From Mansonella perstans (Eukaryota > Nematoda > Chromadorea > Rhabditida > Onchocercidae), in the NCBI GenBank assembly GCA_037074765.1, contig JBAMDO010000167.1, positions 1-64,000 on the forward strand: 64,000 nt of DNA, read 5' to 3'. Numbering within the stretch: the first letter of the stretch is position 1; every line of letters begins with the position of its first letter. Of the stretch, positions 1 to 13,681 are shown piece by piece. Position numbers and translations under genes: made by a program. The notes below the pieces were generated by a model. It was not told the origin of the DNA, ran no database searches, and saw nothing but the letters and a program-made list of their open reading frames with translations.

Positions 1-238
1 TGGCTCCTGAAACATCATGTAATTTCACATACTTATTAATTATAATAGCAGGGAGTTTATTTCAATGACTCTTAACAAATTCCGACTTGCTTCTCATTCA
101 TACGAAATTAATTGAACTTGTATGCCATATTAGGTAACAACAAAAACAATGTATGTTTTCTATACTTACATTACAGCAAATTCATTCTTTATCAAAATAA
201 TTTTAGCACAAATTTTGAATATTTATAAGATAACATAC

Positions 239-3200
239 TGTTTTGGTATCACTAATTTGAGCCCATAATTTGTTAGCTATATCACGCGACAATGACTTCC
301 ATGTTGCATCATCTTCGGCACTGAAAGAATGATAAAAATATCTACCTTTCAAAATAAATGCTTTATCAATGTACTTTCGCTGAATAAGAATAAAGAATAG
401 TAAAATGAAAAAATTAATGCTGTAAATTTTGGAATTATATGACAATCTAATCTCAAAATTTTTTCAATAAAAAATCGTGACCTCTGACTTATAAATATTC
501 AGAAAAAATTAATAATAAAAGAAGAACCCTAAGATAACGCATAGTGGTGGCTTGATTGACAGTTGACGTGCAACATAGTGGCGTACAACGGGCTCAGGAT
601 CACTGATACATAAATCTATTAATTTGTTGGTTACATCATTAATGAAAGATGGCGATTTGTGTCGGTAAACCATGTCAACCAGAAACGTCAGCGCTGCAAG
701 ACGCATCTAAAAGCACATCTTTATTAAAGCAAACATCCGCTAAATTCACCCTAATCCCTGTAAGAATCGCGTTATAACCGATAAACTATCCTTAGAAATC
801 TTTAACAGAAAAGTTATAACCAAGTTCTTAATGAAAATCTCGGAAATTTTCCTGAATTTACGAATGCCTAACTTCAGATAATTTATAAGAATTAATACAA
901 TTTTCAACATAAATCCTTAAAAGTTTTACCGGCACATAAATATTCGGTTGCGCAAAAGACCAAAATACTTTGGGATCAAGTGGGATGTGAAACGTTCGCT
1001 GCATCTGCAATAAATAATCATATACCATTTTGTTTTGAGTAATATCACCGATTACATTATGTACATCATATTTTTTATTGGGAATTTGATAAAAACTCAC
1101 GTGATATATAGCTTGAAGTGCAGTAATTCCAATAATACGACCGAAACTAGGTTTCAGTGTATCCATATTTAAGGCAAGAGTAAACTCAGACAGCAATTCT
1201 ATCATTTCGGTACTAAGAGAAAGGGGACTCATATTTGTAATATCTCTATTTTGGGCTGGTACCAGTGTAGCAGCTAACGAGTTTATCAGTGATGCCCGAT
1301 AGTGATCATCCGAGTATCTGAAAATGTTTTTAAATTCCTTAAAAGAAACAAAACTACAGCGCTTTCAACATTAAACTCCTTAAAAATATTGATTGAAATA
1401 TTTTCCAATTGACAAATTTTTATCTAAGTAAAAAATAACACTTACCTATTCACACTATTATCGTTATATTTGATTAAACCAATAAGAAAAAGATGAACTT
1501 CTGAAAGAGCACCATTTGAAGAAGAGCGCAGTCGTGCCAAAGCTTGAGGTATTGCCTGTAAAACAAAACGCTAAATAGATAAGAAATCATAGGCAATTCT
1601 CGAGGAAAAAAATTGATAGCATTTCCAAAATTCAAATTTAACATTATCAGAAAAAATTTGTATATTTTCCACTGCAAGTTAAAATTCTGGAAAATTTAAA
1701 AAACAGAAAAAACAGAACTGATTCTGTGAACTTAAAAGAAATCGATGTTCTCATTTTTAAATCTCCATCTTTTTGAATTTTACTTTTAATTTTTAATGTT
1801 GCAAAACCTGCTTATGCAATTAGAATACTTGAATAAATAATGTTTGTCTTCATTATTTTGTATGTCTTGTTGCAGTTAGTAAAATTTGGTAAGCAAATAA
1901 AAAAAAGTAAACGATAAAAATAATCTCAACTGACATGCATCAAAAAATATAATTGCAAATTTGCGGAAGTGGCAACAAAATTGTTCGGTTTTGGAATATG
2001 CGGCGCTGATTTACAACCGAAAAATTTTTTGAACAAAATCATCAGAGCCGGTGGACCCAACCATGTTTCTGGTAATTTATTTACAACTTCTGCTAAGATA
2101 TATGCTGCTCGGCAACGCACACTAAAATTTCGAAGAATAAATAAATGAAATAACAACTAAAGCGCTTGACGCAACTAAATGATTATAATTCTCTTACATT
2201 AATAGTCAAAATATGTAAACTGGGGAATATAAAATCATGATGCTTACCGATAGAAGAAAGCTTCAGTTTCGATCGTTTCAATAAGAACAGCTCTAGCGTG
2301 TGGACTTGGAAAACGCTGTAAAACGTCAAGTGCTTGAAGTTGTGCCAATACATCTCGCTCATATTTCAACATATATTCCCACTGATAAACTGGTTGTTGA
2401 ATGCTTACTTTTCGCAGTAAAAGTAGATCAGGATCAATCCTGAAACTGATTGTTTACAAAAAAAAAAAGAAAAAGAAAGACTATAAGAGTAAGAAAATAT
2501 GATTCTCTATAGAACTTTTCGATAGACTCCAAAACCTTATCCAAAGAACCGGAGAGTCAGGATCCATATTTGCCAGATCAATTTCAAGTTCCTCGCCAGT
2601 AGAAAGTGGGATTTTCTTCTTCTTTTGCCTTCTTCCCTATAATTCGCAAATTTTTACAGCAAAAATAACAAATAAAAATTTGGATTTAAAGAAATGAAAG
2701 AGACCAAATCCAAATTGGAAAAAGACAAATTAAACAAAAAAACCATAACTCCCAATCATTAAAAGTTTGAGAAACGATAAACATATCAGAGAAAAAGCAC
2801 CAAAAAAAAAAATGCGACAAGAATATATCAAACACAGGATTAAAAGGCATAATTCTCAGTTTATTTTATCAAAAAAAATTTTTAATTAGACTAAAAAAAC
2901 AAAAACATAATCCTACCTAAAAAATAAACAACATTAAAAATATAGCATGCAACACGCAACCTTTGAATGACACTGCAGGTCATGTTTCGAATGATTGGAA
3001 TCAATCTGTACCGTATGTGTGAACGACCCATCTAATTCTTGAACCACAACAATTAAAGGACCAACATAACTGAAATACAGTGATTAAAAGGATCAATCCA
3101 TCAGCACAAAAGTCTTTTACTTAATGTCACAATTCCCTCAGAAGTTCAAGAGATTCAAAACAGTAGAAGATGGAAAAAAATTTTGGGCACATTAACGTAA

Positions 3201-6200
3201 CGTAAGAATTATTCCATGTAATGCAACAAACCTTTGTCGTCCACGGTTTGCAGAGGGCTCTTGCTTTACTTCAAGTTCAATCATATTTCGTTTACGATTA
3301 AAAGAATATTGCACCTGAAAACTGGACTTCATGTGAACAGGATTAAAAATTAAAAATCTTGACCAAATATACAATTAAAAATTAGTTACACAAGACGAGT
3401 CGTTATGTCGTCGTAATTACGAATCATTATTTTTAGTCTGAAGTCTTAACTTCCCTTAAAAAAAATATCGTTAATATAAAAAATCTTTGGAATCTTATCT
3501 TCGGTAAAATAGAATCAAAGGAATTGCACATCGTTCCATTGTTTGAATATTTCAGACATTAGAATCATCTATGATGACTGCTACTTAAAAAAATACACAT
3601 AACCATATGCTTTAACCTTCCAATAATTATTTTATCACTAACCCAAAATTTCGCATGTCCGCCGTTGTGAATCCACTGCTCCAGAAATGTCGGCAATTCT
3701 TGACCCGTAACACTAGAAACAGTGCGAAAAAACGACTCTGTTGAAACAGTCATATGCTGCCAATGAGCTGGCTCTTTCTGCAGTTGGCTTGCCTGCATCG
3801 CCACGCTCAGTATTTTTTGTATTACCTATAACTGGGAAATAAATTTCGATGACATTTCTTTTCCCTTTCTTCAAAAATAATCACAATGATCAGATAAGTC
3901 AATTTCTCTAATCAACTCTCACTATATTAGCATAAAAAATGAAGCGTTGAATTTAACCTGCAAAAATGGTTCTTTGCCCAAACGTTGGTTAAGCATTCGC
4001 ATGATAAGGTGTCCTTTCTTGAATAAAGCATCTGCATACAGAGGAGAGCAAGTGTACGGATTTCTTGGATCGAAATGTAAATGCTGCTAAAAAATAAAAA
4101 GCTTTAGAAGTTAAAGAAAATTCAATCATCATTATTCTTGCAACTAATGTTCTGCTTTTTTGGTTTGCATGAAGTTGGTTTTCGATTGGAACAATCCATA
4201 TAACGAAAAGGCAACAATAAGCTGTATTCCTTTCCTTGTACATTATATTCTATATCTTTCAAGTATTTTCTAGCCTCAGAAAGAATATTTGAGTATTTAC
4301 ATATAAGATAAAAAATTCACCTTGTAATTCGTATTTGAGGGCCTCAAAATAATCTTCCCCCAATGCATTTCATAATCGCAAACAGAGCTCAGCACTTTAC
4401 TGATCTAAAATTTTCCTTCATAAGAATCGTTCATCGTATTATTTACGAAGGACTGATTAAACTTATAGGTGATACCTGAAAAAGATTTTCAGAAGAACCA
4501 AAGAATCGCTCTACAAACATGCCAGTAATCGATCTGCAAATATTTGCATGTTTCAAGAAAAATGTAATCAAAATCAGGATTTTTTAGAGAAAGACGCACT
4601 TCTACAGATGTATTCCAAGCAATCTGAAAACACCGAGAAAATGGTAATGGAAACTCCAAAAATTCCTTTACTGCTACCGCAAATTTAGACAAAATCCAAT
4701 TTTCTTATTATATTGTGAAAAGGAAGTAAACACAATTTAAAAGTTAACTTGTTCCCCGTTCTTAAAATACTCCGTTAATAATTGCTTCTTTCTCACTTGC
4801 TAAACACTTTTTTTTTGATGAAATATATCGATTCACAACTCCCAACCAGTGTAATATATTTATGTAAATTGAAATGGCAAACCTTGCAAGTGAGGAAACG
4901 AGCCAAATGTCCAACCAGCTTGTTGAAGTAACAAAACATCCGAAGAATTGTTGTGCTACTGCATAAGCAAGGCACTGACGAGTCATCTAAAATTGAACGG
5001 TTGATTGCAAGTAGAAAATTTCGAAAAGTAATTAAGATTAAAGAATTCGAATGGTTTAATCAAAGCTGACTTTACTGAACTGAATTTAAATACTTTCATT
5101 ACATGCTTATTCAAACATACCATTTAAAAATTTTTAAACAAAATTTACTTGTACAACATCCAAGATTTTCTTGTGATACAATAAAGTAAGCGATAATATT
5201 GACAAACCAGTGTAGGCCACAATTTCATCAGGAATCTAGAATTAAAAAGTCTTGAAACAAAATTTGAAGATTAAAACAAAACGAAAATTATAAGATATAA
5301 ATAAATAAAAAGTTATCGGTCGCACTAGACTTTTATGCTATTTCCAGTGCCATTCAAATCAGACCGATATCCCAAAATAACTAATTCCCATGTTGCGAAA
5401 CTTACCCCACTCATGAAAAATTATGCATTAAATTTTAGTCTTTTTACCAATAAATATATTTTTTTAATGTAATAATCTCTAATTTTACTTCTGTAAATCT
5501 GGTAGCTCAAAAAATTCAAGCACACGGTGCTACAAACCTGATAAACAAAAATTTGTTTATAAGACGAAAAGGGAAATCGGCAAGAGAGAAGTTCTTCAAA
5601 ATACTCAAAAACTCGATCGACTGTTGAAGTTGTGTGCTTTACCAAAGGATATAAAGATGGAAGTGCAAAACTTGTTATCTGCAAAAAGAAAGTTTCATAT
5701 CATTCTTAATACTTATAATTTAGCTGCCCATTCTTAATACCTACAAAAATTTGTACCAAAATAAGATAAACATACTTCGGGCATCTCAGGATGTACAATT
5801 GGTGTGAAACAACCAATTGCAAAACCAATATTAATTGCAGATGTTGGTACTAAAAGCTGATAGTGATAAATTTTTTCTTGTAAATCAATCGTATACTCCG
5901 TATCCTGCAAATAAATTTGGTAGATAAATATCAAGTAAATCGCCTGATATTAAAAATTTTGATTTGGCAAATGGCGACCCTCTTGAAGACAAACACGATA
6001 CAATATCAAATATGTTCTTTTGTTAAGTTCCTTTTCTGTCATTGTGAATAAAAATAATAAAGAATTCGCCAGTGCGTTGAGCTCAAAATGAAATATAATT
6101 TTAAGCTTAATGGCAAGATACTGATTTCGTTTCTGACTAAAGATAGTAGATATCACTAATATGAATAACTTGATACGACGATATCAGTTATTTGTCATAA

Positions 6201-7902
6201 AAGAGCATATTTTTCACAAAAAACATAGACCGATAAAAATTCTTTATTTGAAAAAAAACAATCAGGAACTTACAAACAATTCACCACTAGCAACCACTGT
6301 GAACATAAGATCAACAGTAGCTTCAATTCGCCATAAGCACAACTGACTAGGTGTATCCATACAGGGTAACCAATGACGAGTGCTCGATAATGTACTTGAC
6401 CTAAAAATGATAAAACGTACTTAAATAAACGTACGCAAATCCTTATCATAACCTCACCATAAAGATATGTATGAGTTAATAAAATAATGAATTAAAAATT
6501 GTATTTCTTCGATTTCAGACTCAAAAATAACGAACTCTATTTTTAAGAAATAATTTCTCGGAAAAAAATGATGATAACAAGGTGACAAAATGTGGACAAT
6601 AAATCACGATTAAATTTAAGGATTCCATCCTGAATTTTTTTCTCATATGAATATATTACCTGTAAGTATACATATGCGCACCACTTTCCAAAGTACCATC
6701 ATCGGAAAATGAACAAACGAAGTGTATACCCTGAATCGATCATGAATAAAAATGAGTTATTAAGCAAACAAATTATAAATTAAAAATGAATTATTAAGAA
6801 AAAGATCTACAAAACAGTGAAATAATGTTAAATCTCTTAAATCATCATATTATAAGAAATTATCTCTGTAAAAGACCAAACTTCTTTAATACTGAATTTA
6901 TGGAAAAAAAGAAAAAAACTGAGTCAACAAAAAATACACTAAAACAAAGTCGCATATCAAAATAAGTACGCATTGGTTCCCTTATTTACACTGTCACATT
7001 GAAAAAAAAAAAAAAAACTTGTTGAGCTTCAAATGCAAAATTATGTTGAAAATTTTAAGAGATTCAATAAACCTTAACTGAAAACTTACATGCTTCGGAT
7101 TAACGATTCTGACATCAATTCCAATTTTGATAACCCTTTGTTCATCCATAAGTACATAACAGCTTTCTGGAACATTAATTAACAGTTCACCTTCACAGTC
7201 TTCTAGCTCATCGTACATATCGTGTGAAAGCTTGTGCAAACTTTGTTCCGCTTTGTGACTCAATATCTAAAAATTTATTTCTTACATAACAGAATTCAAC
7301 TGATAGATTTAGTGATTACGATAAATCATACTTACTAACTATCGATTCCCATAATATGAAAATAGAAATAACTAAATAATTAAATTTCTATATCATCACA
7401 AATCAAATTTATAGGCTTTTTTTATTATTATCAGAACTAACTTTGAGAGGATCCTTTCGGATATATTCTACATCTTCATCGTTAACAGTAACTCGGCCGA
7501 CAATACCTTCTGCGAATTCATTTGGTAATATAACATCTGTAAGAAAAAAAAAGTCAGTCAGTTTAAATGAGATCTACCAGTAAAAAATTTATGTTAAGAA
7601 TAATAATCGGATAACGAACTTGGTCCAATATTGAGACAAATTTGCCGTAATTCAGGATGTAGCGGTGCTAAAGAAAGCTCAGTAAAGACAGAAAATGATC
7701 GTTCTTTGAAGTTCACATCGGTGATTGAGACGAACTGCGACAAGACACGAAAGTTACAATTGTGAAAAGAAGAAACATCCTGTGGACTTTCACGACGTAC
7801 TGCAGATAGTGTTTCTTCACCCATTATAGGTACCGCTGAATCAACGGCATTTGAAGCACCTGAGGTACTTGGGATATCAACCTCCGTTTTACTGCCACTC
7901 AT
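239..7902 (-). CDS. taf-2: TFIID subunit 2 (TAF2), 23 exons, C-terminus beyond left edge
   Basis: TAF2 is the large TFIID subunit that contacts initiator DNA and TAF1. Exons read on the minus strand: 7902-7620, 7536-7442, 7266-7090, 6730-6660, 6400-6274, 5904-5776, 5678-5538, 5235-5149, 4986-4883, 4533-4476, 4404-4321, 4086-3958, 3825-3643, 3314-3232, 3069-2961, 2636-2536, 2439-2248, 2121-1935, 1555-1446, 1317-1101, 1004-930, 706-539, 320-239. These give about 997 residues against about 1200 in the human protein. Family stretches recognised from memory include HTTSTVDRVFEYFEELLSCR, AVAQQFFGCF, FNRKRNMIELEVKQE, WLGPPALMILFKKFFGCKS and a HEAT-like segment SDPEPVVRHYVARQL. The aminopeptidase HExxH position reads AVAQQ, so the M1 fold is non-catalytic, as in other TAF2. 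The first in-frame ATG is at 7902, 18 nt after an AG that could be a trans-splice acceptor. The last donor (GTATGT, 238-233) means at least one further exon lies left of the window. Identity is very secure; single exon edges less so. Confidence 0.93.
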
Positions 7903-7911
7903 AGCATACAA

Positions 7912-7945
7912 TCAATTTCCTGTATTCATTTGCAGAAATTAAATT
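7912..7945 (-). other. possible trans-splice acceptor / 5' leader of taf-2
   Basis: On the minus strand a short stretch ending in TACAG (AG at 7921-7920) sits 18 nt before the taf-2 ATG at 7902. This spacing is typical of nematode spliced-leader acceptors. The polypyrimidine tract is weak, so an ordinary unspliced leader is also possible. Confidence 0.3.
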
Positions 7946-8085
7946 ATTGGAACCAGTAAATGAATTAATTATACGTATGTAGTAATACTGTAACTGAAAT
8001 TTGAAATTTAAAAGCTAATTTTAAATAAGAATGTAGTGAGAAAAAAAAAATTGGTATACAAAAATGGAATGAAAAATTTACGTAA

Positions 8086-8335
8086 TAAAAGATATATGAC
8101 GCTTTCGACAGCAACAACAGTAATAGTAACAAATAAAATGATGTGAAACGTAAAAACTAATACGTGATATATTTCATTATTAATAATTGCGGTATTAATG
8201 CTCACATCACGTGAAATGACGCAAATATAAAGTAAACATCGACCTATTAATGTGTGAAGTGAGAGCATAGTAATATTTATAACACATAAATGACGTGAAC
8301 GTGAATATAAAATAAACGTCAACATACTGACGTAT
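8086..8335. promoter_or_regulatory. cluster of ACGT-core motifs upstream of taf-2
   Basis: Within 250 bp the core ACGT occurs repeatedly, including AATACGTGATA, CATCACGTGAAATGAC, AATGACGTGAACGTGAA and ACTGACGTATCAG. Such cores are bound by bZIP and bHLH factors (CRE-like TGACGT, E-box-like CACGTG). The cluster lies 180-430 bp upstream of the taf-2 start and stands out in AT-rich DNA. A regulatory role is inference only. Confidence 0.25.
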
Positions 8336-9654
8336 CAGACGAAATAAAGTAATTTTTCTAAATCAATAATCTTTTCCATCCATCCCTTTTATATTTAATA
8401 GTAAATAGTAAATGTCATTCAAAAGTTTACAAAAAATTTGAAAAAAACATATTAATCATTCAAAAGTTTACAAAAATTTGTAAAAAAAACATATTTTGAT
8501 AAAAAAATTTTTGTGACGCATAATTTGAAGTTTTTACGTTGTTGACAGTCCTTCGCCCCCAAAATTGATAGTGTTAACCTTAATGCTTACATATAACTAA
8601 CTACAATCTAACAAAAGTAGCCTAGCATTATTCGACAAATTTCACACTATTGGATATTGCCATCGTGAAGCGAAAGAGGTATAAGCAATGAATTCATTAT
8701 GCAATAAATTTCATTAGAAACGAATTTAATCATTAATTTGTGAAGATATTTTTTTAATATTTGGTGACAGTTATGGTGACATTTTGCTTGGAATCATTCT
8801 CTACTTAATTATATAATGATTGTAATCCCTGCTTAATTATATAATGATTATAAATTTCTTTTGACAGCACAAAATTTTAAGCTTTCACTTTCAATCAATC
8901 AAAAACTTTTGAATTTTTCCGATGAAATTCACAAGTTTCTTTGATTATTTTAAAAACGATCACATTACAAATTCACTGCTGAATTGACCCAAATGAATGT
9001 CTTTATGTCTTTTCATTATTTGCTAACACTATTTAGTTACATTTTCAAATACTTTGATCTATAAAAGATCATATCTCCAAATTTAGTATTGAAATTTTCC
9101 GAAGTAAAGAGATCAATGAAATTACGATAAAATGTCAAATGTTATCAAAAATATTTTCAAATTTGCAAATATTATAAAAATTAATCTTGTCACATTGAAT
9201 TGTCATTTTACGCATTTTTGATCAATTCCTTTTCTTTAATTAGTTAAAAAAATAATACCACAAAACAAGTTCTCTATTTCTTGAGACTATTAAAACAAAA
9301 AAAAAAAGGGAAAAAATTAAAACTGAAAAATGACAATTTCTCATTTTGTCCACCCGTAATTATAGATTTCTTGCATGCTTCTAAAGAATTTTTAGGAAGA
9401 AAAAAAAATTTGAAAATGTATAATTTCGAGCGAACAGCACACTACTGCACAACGTTATAAATAATACAACAAAATCTGTTTTTTTTTTGATTAAAATTTT
9501 AAGAATGACAAATAATTTCTTAAAAATCGAAATAAAATGCAAACATTTCTTTCACAAAAATTATTGCAGCGTTTTTGAAAAAATAATCTTAACATTATTA
9601 ATAAATGAAGCACTGGAAAGTATGTTTGAAATAAAATTTGAGTTTCGTCAAATT

Positions 9655-9905
9655 TTTTTCAGAATAAATTTATCTTTTAATTCAGAATAAATTTACCTTT
9701 TGATTAGAATAAATTCACCTTTTAATTGGAAAAAATTTACCTTCTAATTAAAACAAATTTACCTTTCTGTCTTTTAATTAGAACAAATTTATCTTCTAAT
9801 TAGAACAAATTTACCGTTTAATTAGAATAAATTTGCCTTTTAATTAGGATAAATTTGCCTTTTAATTATGTTTTAACTTAAAACAAATTTGTTTTTTAAT
9901 TGTTT
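9655..9905. repeat. degenerate ~20-24 bp tandem repeat
   Basis: About ten imperfect copies of a unit like TTAGAATAAATTTACCTTTTAA run head to tail, with substitutions (GAACAAATTT, GGATAAATTTG) and small length changes. It has no coding sense in any frame and looks like an old minisatellite. Confidence 0.7.
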
Positions 9906-10284
9906 TAAATTTTTGCAAAACGATCATAACTTGCTATTTAGCTAAAAGCATAAACAAAATGTTTTTGAATTAATTATTAGTATTGCTTGTTTCTGTGCTT
10001 TGAAAAGAATTTCAAAAACATATTAACATTATCGAAATATTATTCACAAAAATTTCACTCATTTTGAATTTTTAAATTTAAAAAAAGTGTAGTTTCAATA
10101 AAGGGAAGTTAATGATATTATTTCCTGATAATAACTTTAAAAAAATTTGTTAAAATATTTTAAAAAAAAATAAGTAAATAAAAACTTTCTAAGTAACTTT
10201 AACAATCTTTGATCTTTGTAAGTAATGAAATAAAATTAGCAAGTTATTAAAATTTGAATAAATAAGTTTAAAAGTAACTTTTTT

Positions 10285-10510
10285 TTTTGGATGTTAACAT
10301 CATCTGCAAATATGCAGCAGTACGATCGAATACCCCAAGAATACCCAGGAACTAGCCATTGAGACCGAATGAGCTTCTCATTGATGAGGAAGATCTGAAA
10401 TACAGGAGGGTACCAATAAGCATTAGCGAACCGGGAAAGTTTCTGGTCGTACAACAATTTTTTTCTATTTACCGGACATATTCGAACAATGTTAATTTGA
10501 TTCGACATAA
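10285..10510. other. GC-elevated island, possible orphan exon
   Basis: In surroundings of roughly 80% AT, this stretch is close to half G+C up to about 10450. On plus, the frame holding PNELLIDEEDLKYRR is open from about 10354, followed by AGG|GTACCA, a possible donor. On minus, an ATG-started frame (ATG at 10508) is open for about 90 codons and contains a good internal acceptor (GTATTTCAG). I recognise neither product. It could be an unlinked 5' exon of rimb-1, an exon of a lost gene, or an insertion. Confidence 0.3.
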
Positions 10511-10834
10511 ATAAAATTCAACTGAGCTTCAAATAAAATTATCCCTCATTTAAAAAAAAAAATTTATCGTTGGGGATTATTATTTATCACAATAGCAATG
10601 TGCGAAATCATTATTATCATGAAAACAAAATCCACACAAGTATGACATCATTTAAAAAAATGAAAATTTACAATTATGACGTATTGTATGACGCAACGAA
10701 AATAATATCTCGCAAAGTATGCAAAAAAAAGTTGCAATAAAAGTTTTAAAAAAAATTTTTAAAAATTTTCATCACAGGAGAATTGCGGCATTCGAAAAAA
10801 GTAAAATTAACGCACAAAGGCTACGCCAGTAGTT

Positions 10835-11035
10835 CTTGAAAAATACTCATAGCGGCGTATGAAAAATTTTGAAAATGCTCCCAGCGGTATTTGAAAGTTT
10901 TTGAAAATGCTCATAGCGGTATTTGAAGATTTTTGAAAATGCTCATAACGGTATTTGAAGGTTTTTGAAAGTGCTCATAGCTTTGTAATTGAAGATTTTT
11001 GAAAATGCTTTTGATGGAGTTTGAACTTTTTTTTT
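10835..11035. repeat. ~34 bp tandem repeat, about five to six copies
   Basis: The unit resembles TTTTTGAAAATGCTCATAGCGGTATTTGAAG with changes at the AGCGG core and in the spacer. Copies begin near 10836, 10868, 10901, 10935, 10969 and 11003, and become more divergent to the right. Confidence 0.75.
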
Positions 11036-11059
11036 GAAAATTCTTACAGTAAGTAAGTT

Positions 11060-11210
11060 GCAGGGAAAATCCTGAAATATTTCTGTAATACAAAATTATG
11101 TTACAATTATTGTAGAAATATCGGGACATAGCTTAAGTAGTATTTGTGCTGGGAAAATCCTGAAATATTTCTGTAATACAAAATTATTACAGAAATATTT
11201 CAATGATTAT
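11060..11210. repeat. duplicated segment with long inverted repeat
   Basis: A block starting GGGAAAATCCTGAAATATTTC occurs at about 11063 and 11151. In the second copy GAAATATTTCTGTAATA is followed, after a 5-nt loop, by its near-exact complement TTATTACAGAAATATTTC (about 11163-11203). This could form a 17-bp hairpin. No gene is associated with it. Confidence 0.6.
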
Positions 11211-11324
11211 AAAAATATCAAGACATAATTGAAGTAAATTATTAAATAGAGAAATTTCTAATATGACGATTGTTTTAATTTCAATATTTCACAAAGAAAT
11301 AATTCATTACAATAAAAAATAGTA

Positions 11325-11440
11325 GTTACTTAAAATTACTGTAAATGTTTTCGATTCTACAGTAATGAATCATTTACATAGTAATAACTTAAAATTATTG
11401 TAAATGTCTTCAATTCTATCGTACTGAATCATTTATACAA
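11325..11440. repeat. ~60 bp imperfect direct repeat, two copies
   Basis: The run ACTTAAAATTACTGTAAATG ... TTCGATTCTACAGTAATGAATCATTTACA is repeated about 60 bp later with a few substitutions (TTATTGTAAATG ... CAATTCTATCGTACTGAATCATTTATA). It is noncoding. Confidence 0.6.
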
Positions 11441-13554
11441 TCAAATTTCATATTTTCTGAATTAATAATGAATTTTTTTGCTACAATGTTTGAATTTTAC
11501 AATTATCTTTTTGTTTGATTGTTAATCTAATTTTTACTTACAATAACAGAATAGTAATAAGCAAAGTTTTGCTGTTGTTTTTGAATAGCACCTTTTGTTT
11601 TAAAGAAGAATCTTAAAAATGTAATAATAACAAAAAATTACTGTAATTAATAAAACTCCTATATCGTATTCTTCCTTCGATATGTTACGAAAAAAAGAAT
11701 ATATATATTTCCCGGTATAAACAGAAGAGTTAATTATCACTGGAATAATCAGTTTCATTCACAATATTTCTTCATCACTAGCATATACTGATTCGATTCA
11801 ACACATATCCATAATTTATCAATCCGCATCAAAAAAGCCCTTATTCATAATTTCAACAAGTTTTTGTTCATAATTTATAATCCACAAACATTTCGGATGT
11901 TATATCTGAAAATTATATGAATGTTAAAATTTTTCACTCTAGATCAGTCAAATGCTTTTTTTTTGCAAACACTTAAATTCTTGTTTGACTAATTTTAAAT
12001 CATAAAATCGCTTGGTGAATTCAAATGTTGCATAGTGTTTTGATGAAATTAAAATTAAAGTTGTTTCTTGTTTTCCTGTTTTTTTTTTCAATTTTCATTT
12101 TTTTTACATTCTCATTAAATGCTTAGTCCTTGTGTAAAAAAATAAAATTGCAGAAAATTTGAGCAATTTTGAAAATCAACTTTACCATATATTGGCTAAT
12201 ACAAATGAACATCGATAAATTTTAGCCACTACAAATGGACATTGGTAAATTTTTGCCATACAAATGGACATTATAAATTATACTTGCTTTGATTCATTTG
12301 TGATAATTTTGCATCTACAGTATATGAAAAAGGTTATTATTTCAATTTTTTTTCTGACCAAAGATCAAGAAATTGGGAAAATTTACAAGCGGAGAAATTT
12401 AAAATAAAAATTAAAAATTCAGTTCGGCAAAAAAAAAATCATTGTTGATGTTTTTGATTATAAGAGACGAGATTTCATTTTTAATTTAATTTCAGTCGGC
12501 CGAATATTTCTATTTCTAAATTGATAACATTGACATGTCAGAAAACAATTAGTAATGCAAGTAATTAATTCAGGATAAAGATGAAGAGTTTGTATGTATG
12601 GAGAAAAAGATTTTTCACAATGATATTTGATAATTAAATAATTGATTCATTTCAGTTATGATCATTTTAAAAATGAAATTATCTGCTCAATATCGATTAA
12701 TACCTTCCGCTGTTTGCATATCGAATTATTGTCAAGCAAAATTGAAATGACTGGATAAAGTATGTTATTTAGTGTTCAAACATTTCTTGAATTTGAATAG
12801 AAAAAAATGTATCATTTTATTTTACCTAAAATACAACAATATATAGCAGGCAAGTAATTCAATGAAGAATCAAATTTATCGAAGAAAGGAATCCATAGGA
12901 AGAGTAAAAAAGTGACAAGTTAAAGCTATTTTTTCTTTTTATTCCTAAAAGTTTTATAGTAAACAAATTGTTTAGTAAAACTGATATAATTTAAGCTAAG
13001 CAAAAAAAAAAAGAAACAGTTTATTACGAAATGTTAATTAATTAAAAAATAATTATGCTTGAATTGGCTGTTTTTTTTGTTATTTACAAAGTGGTTAGAA
13101 ATTAAAATTATACTTAATGGTGTTATTTTAAGTAATAAAATAATTTGTTTCTGAAAAAAAAAAAAAAAAAAAAAACGAAATAGCAAAAAAAAAAAAAACG
13201 AAATAGCAATAAATAATTACTGCGACCAATAATTACTTGTGTTTTTTAAAAAAGGAAAAAAAAATTTGAAAATGGAAGTTCTTACTTAAAATTTGTTTCT
13301 TTTTATTCAAATTTGGTTTACATTAAAAAAAAAAACAAATAAATAAATAAACAAATATAAATGATTAATTTTTTTTTAATTTTTCAATTTTTCTCTTCTT
13401 ACTCTCTTTACACTTTGTTTTTGTTTTTTTTTTTTTTCTTATAATTTGACGCAATTTGTTTGTTAAGAAAGATTCACTAGGGAAAAATATATCTTATATA
13501 GAAGAAAGTTTATATGTATTATCACTAAAATTGATTGAAAAATTTTGACATTCT

Positions 13555-13645
13555 TTGTATCCATTTATTTTTTTTTTTTTTTCTTCATTCTTCATTTATT
13601 TATTTTTTTTCTTCAATCTTCTTTAGTTATCATTATCATTGTTTT

Positions 13646-13681
<36 letters not shown>

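Noticed and set aside
5950..6156. Frame reading TEKELNKRTYLILYRVCLQE between taf-2 exons 5 and 6
   Set aside because: Exons 6400-6274 and 5904-5776 join directly in phase 0 and match the family across the join; the frame carries its own stop, so it is intron.
8008..8325. 105-residue hydrophobic frame on minus upstream of taf-2
   Set aside because: No codon pattern, no family motif, no splice support; interpreted as intergenic.
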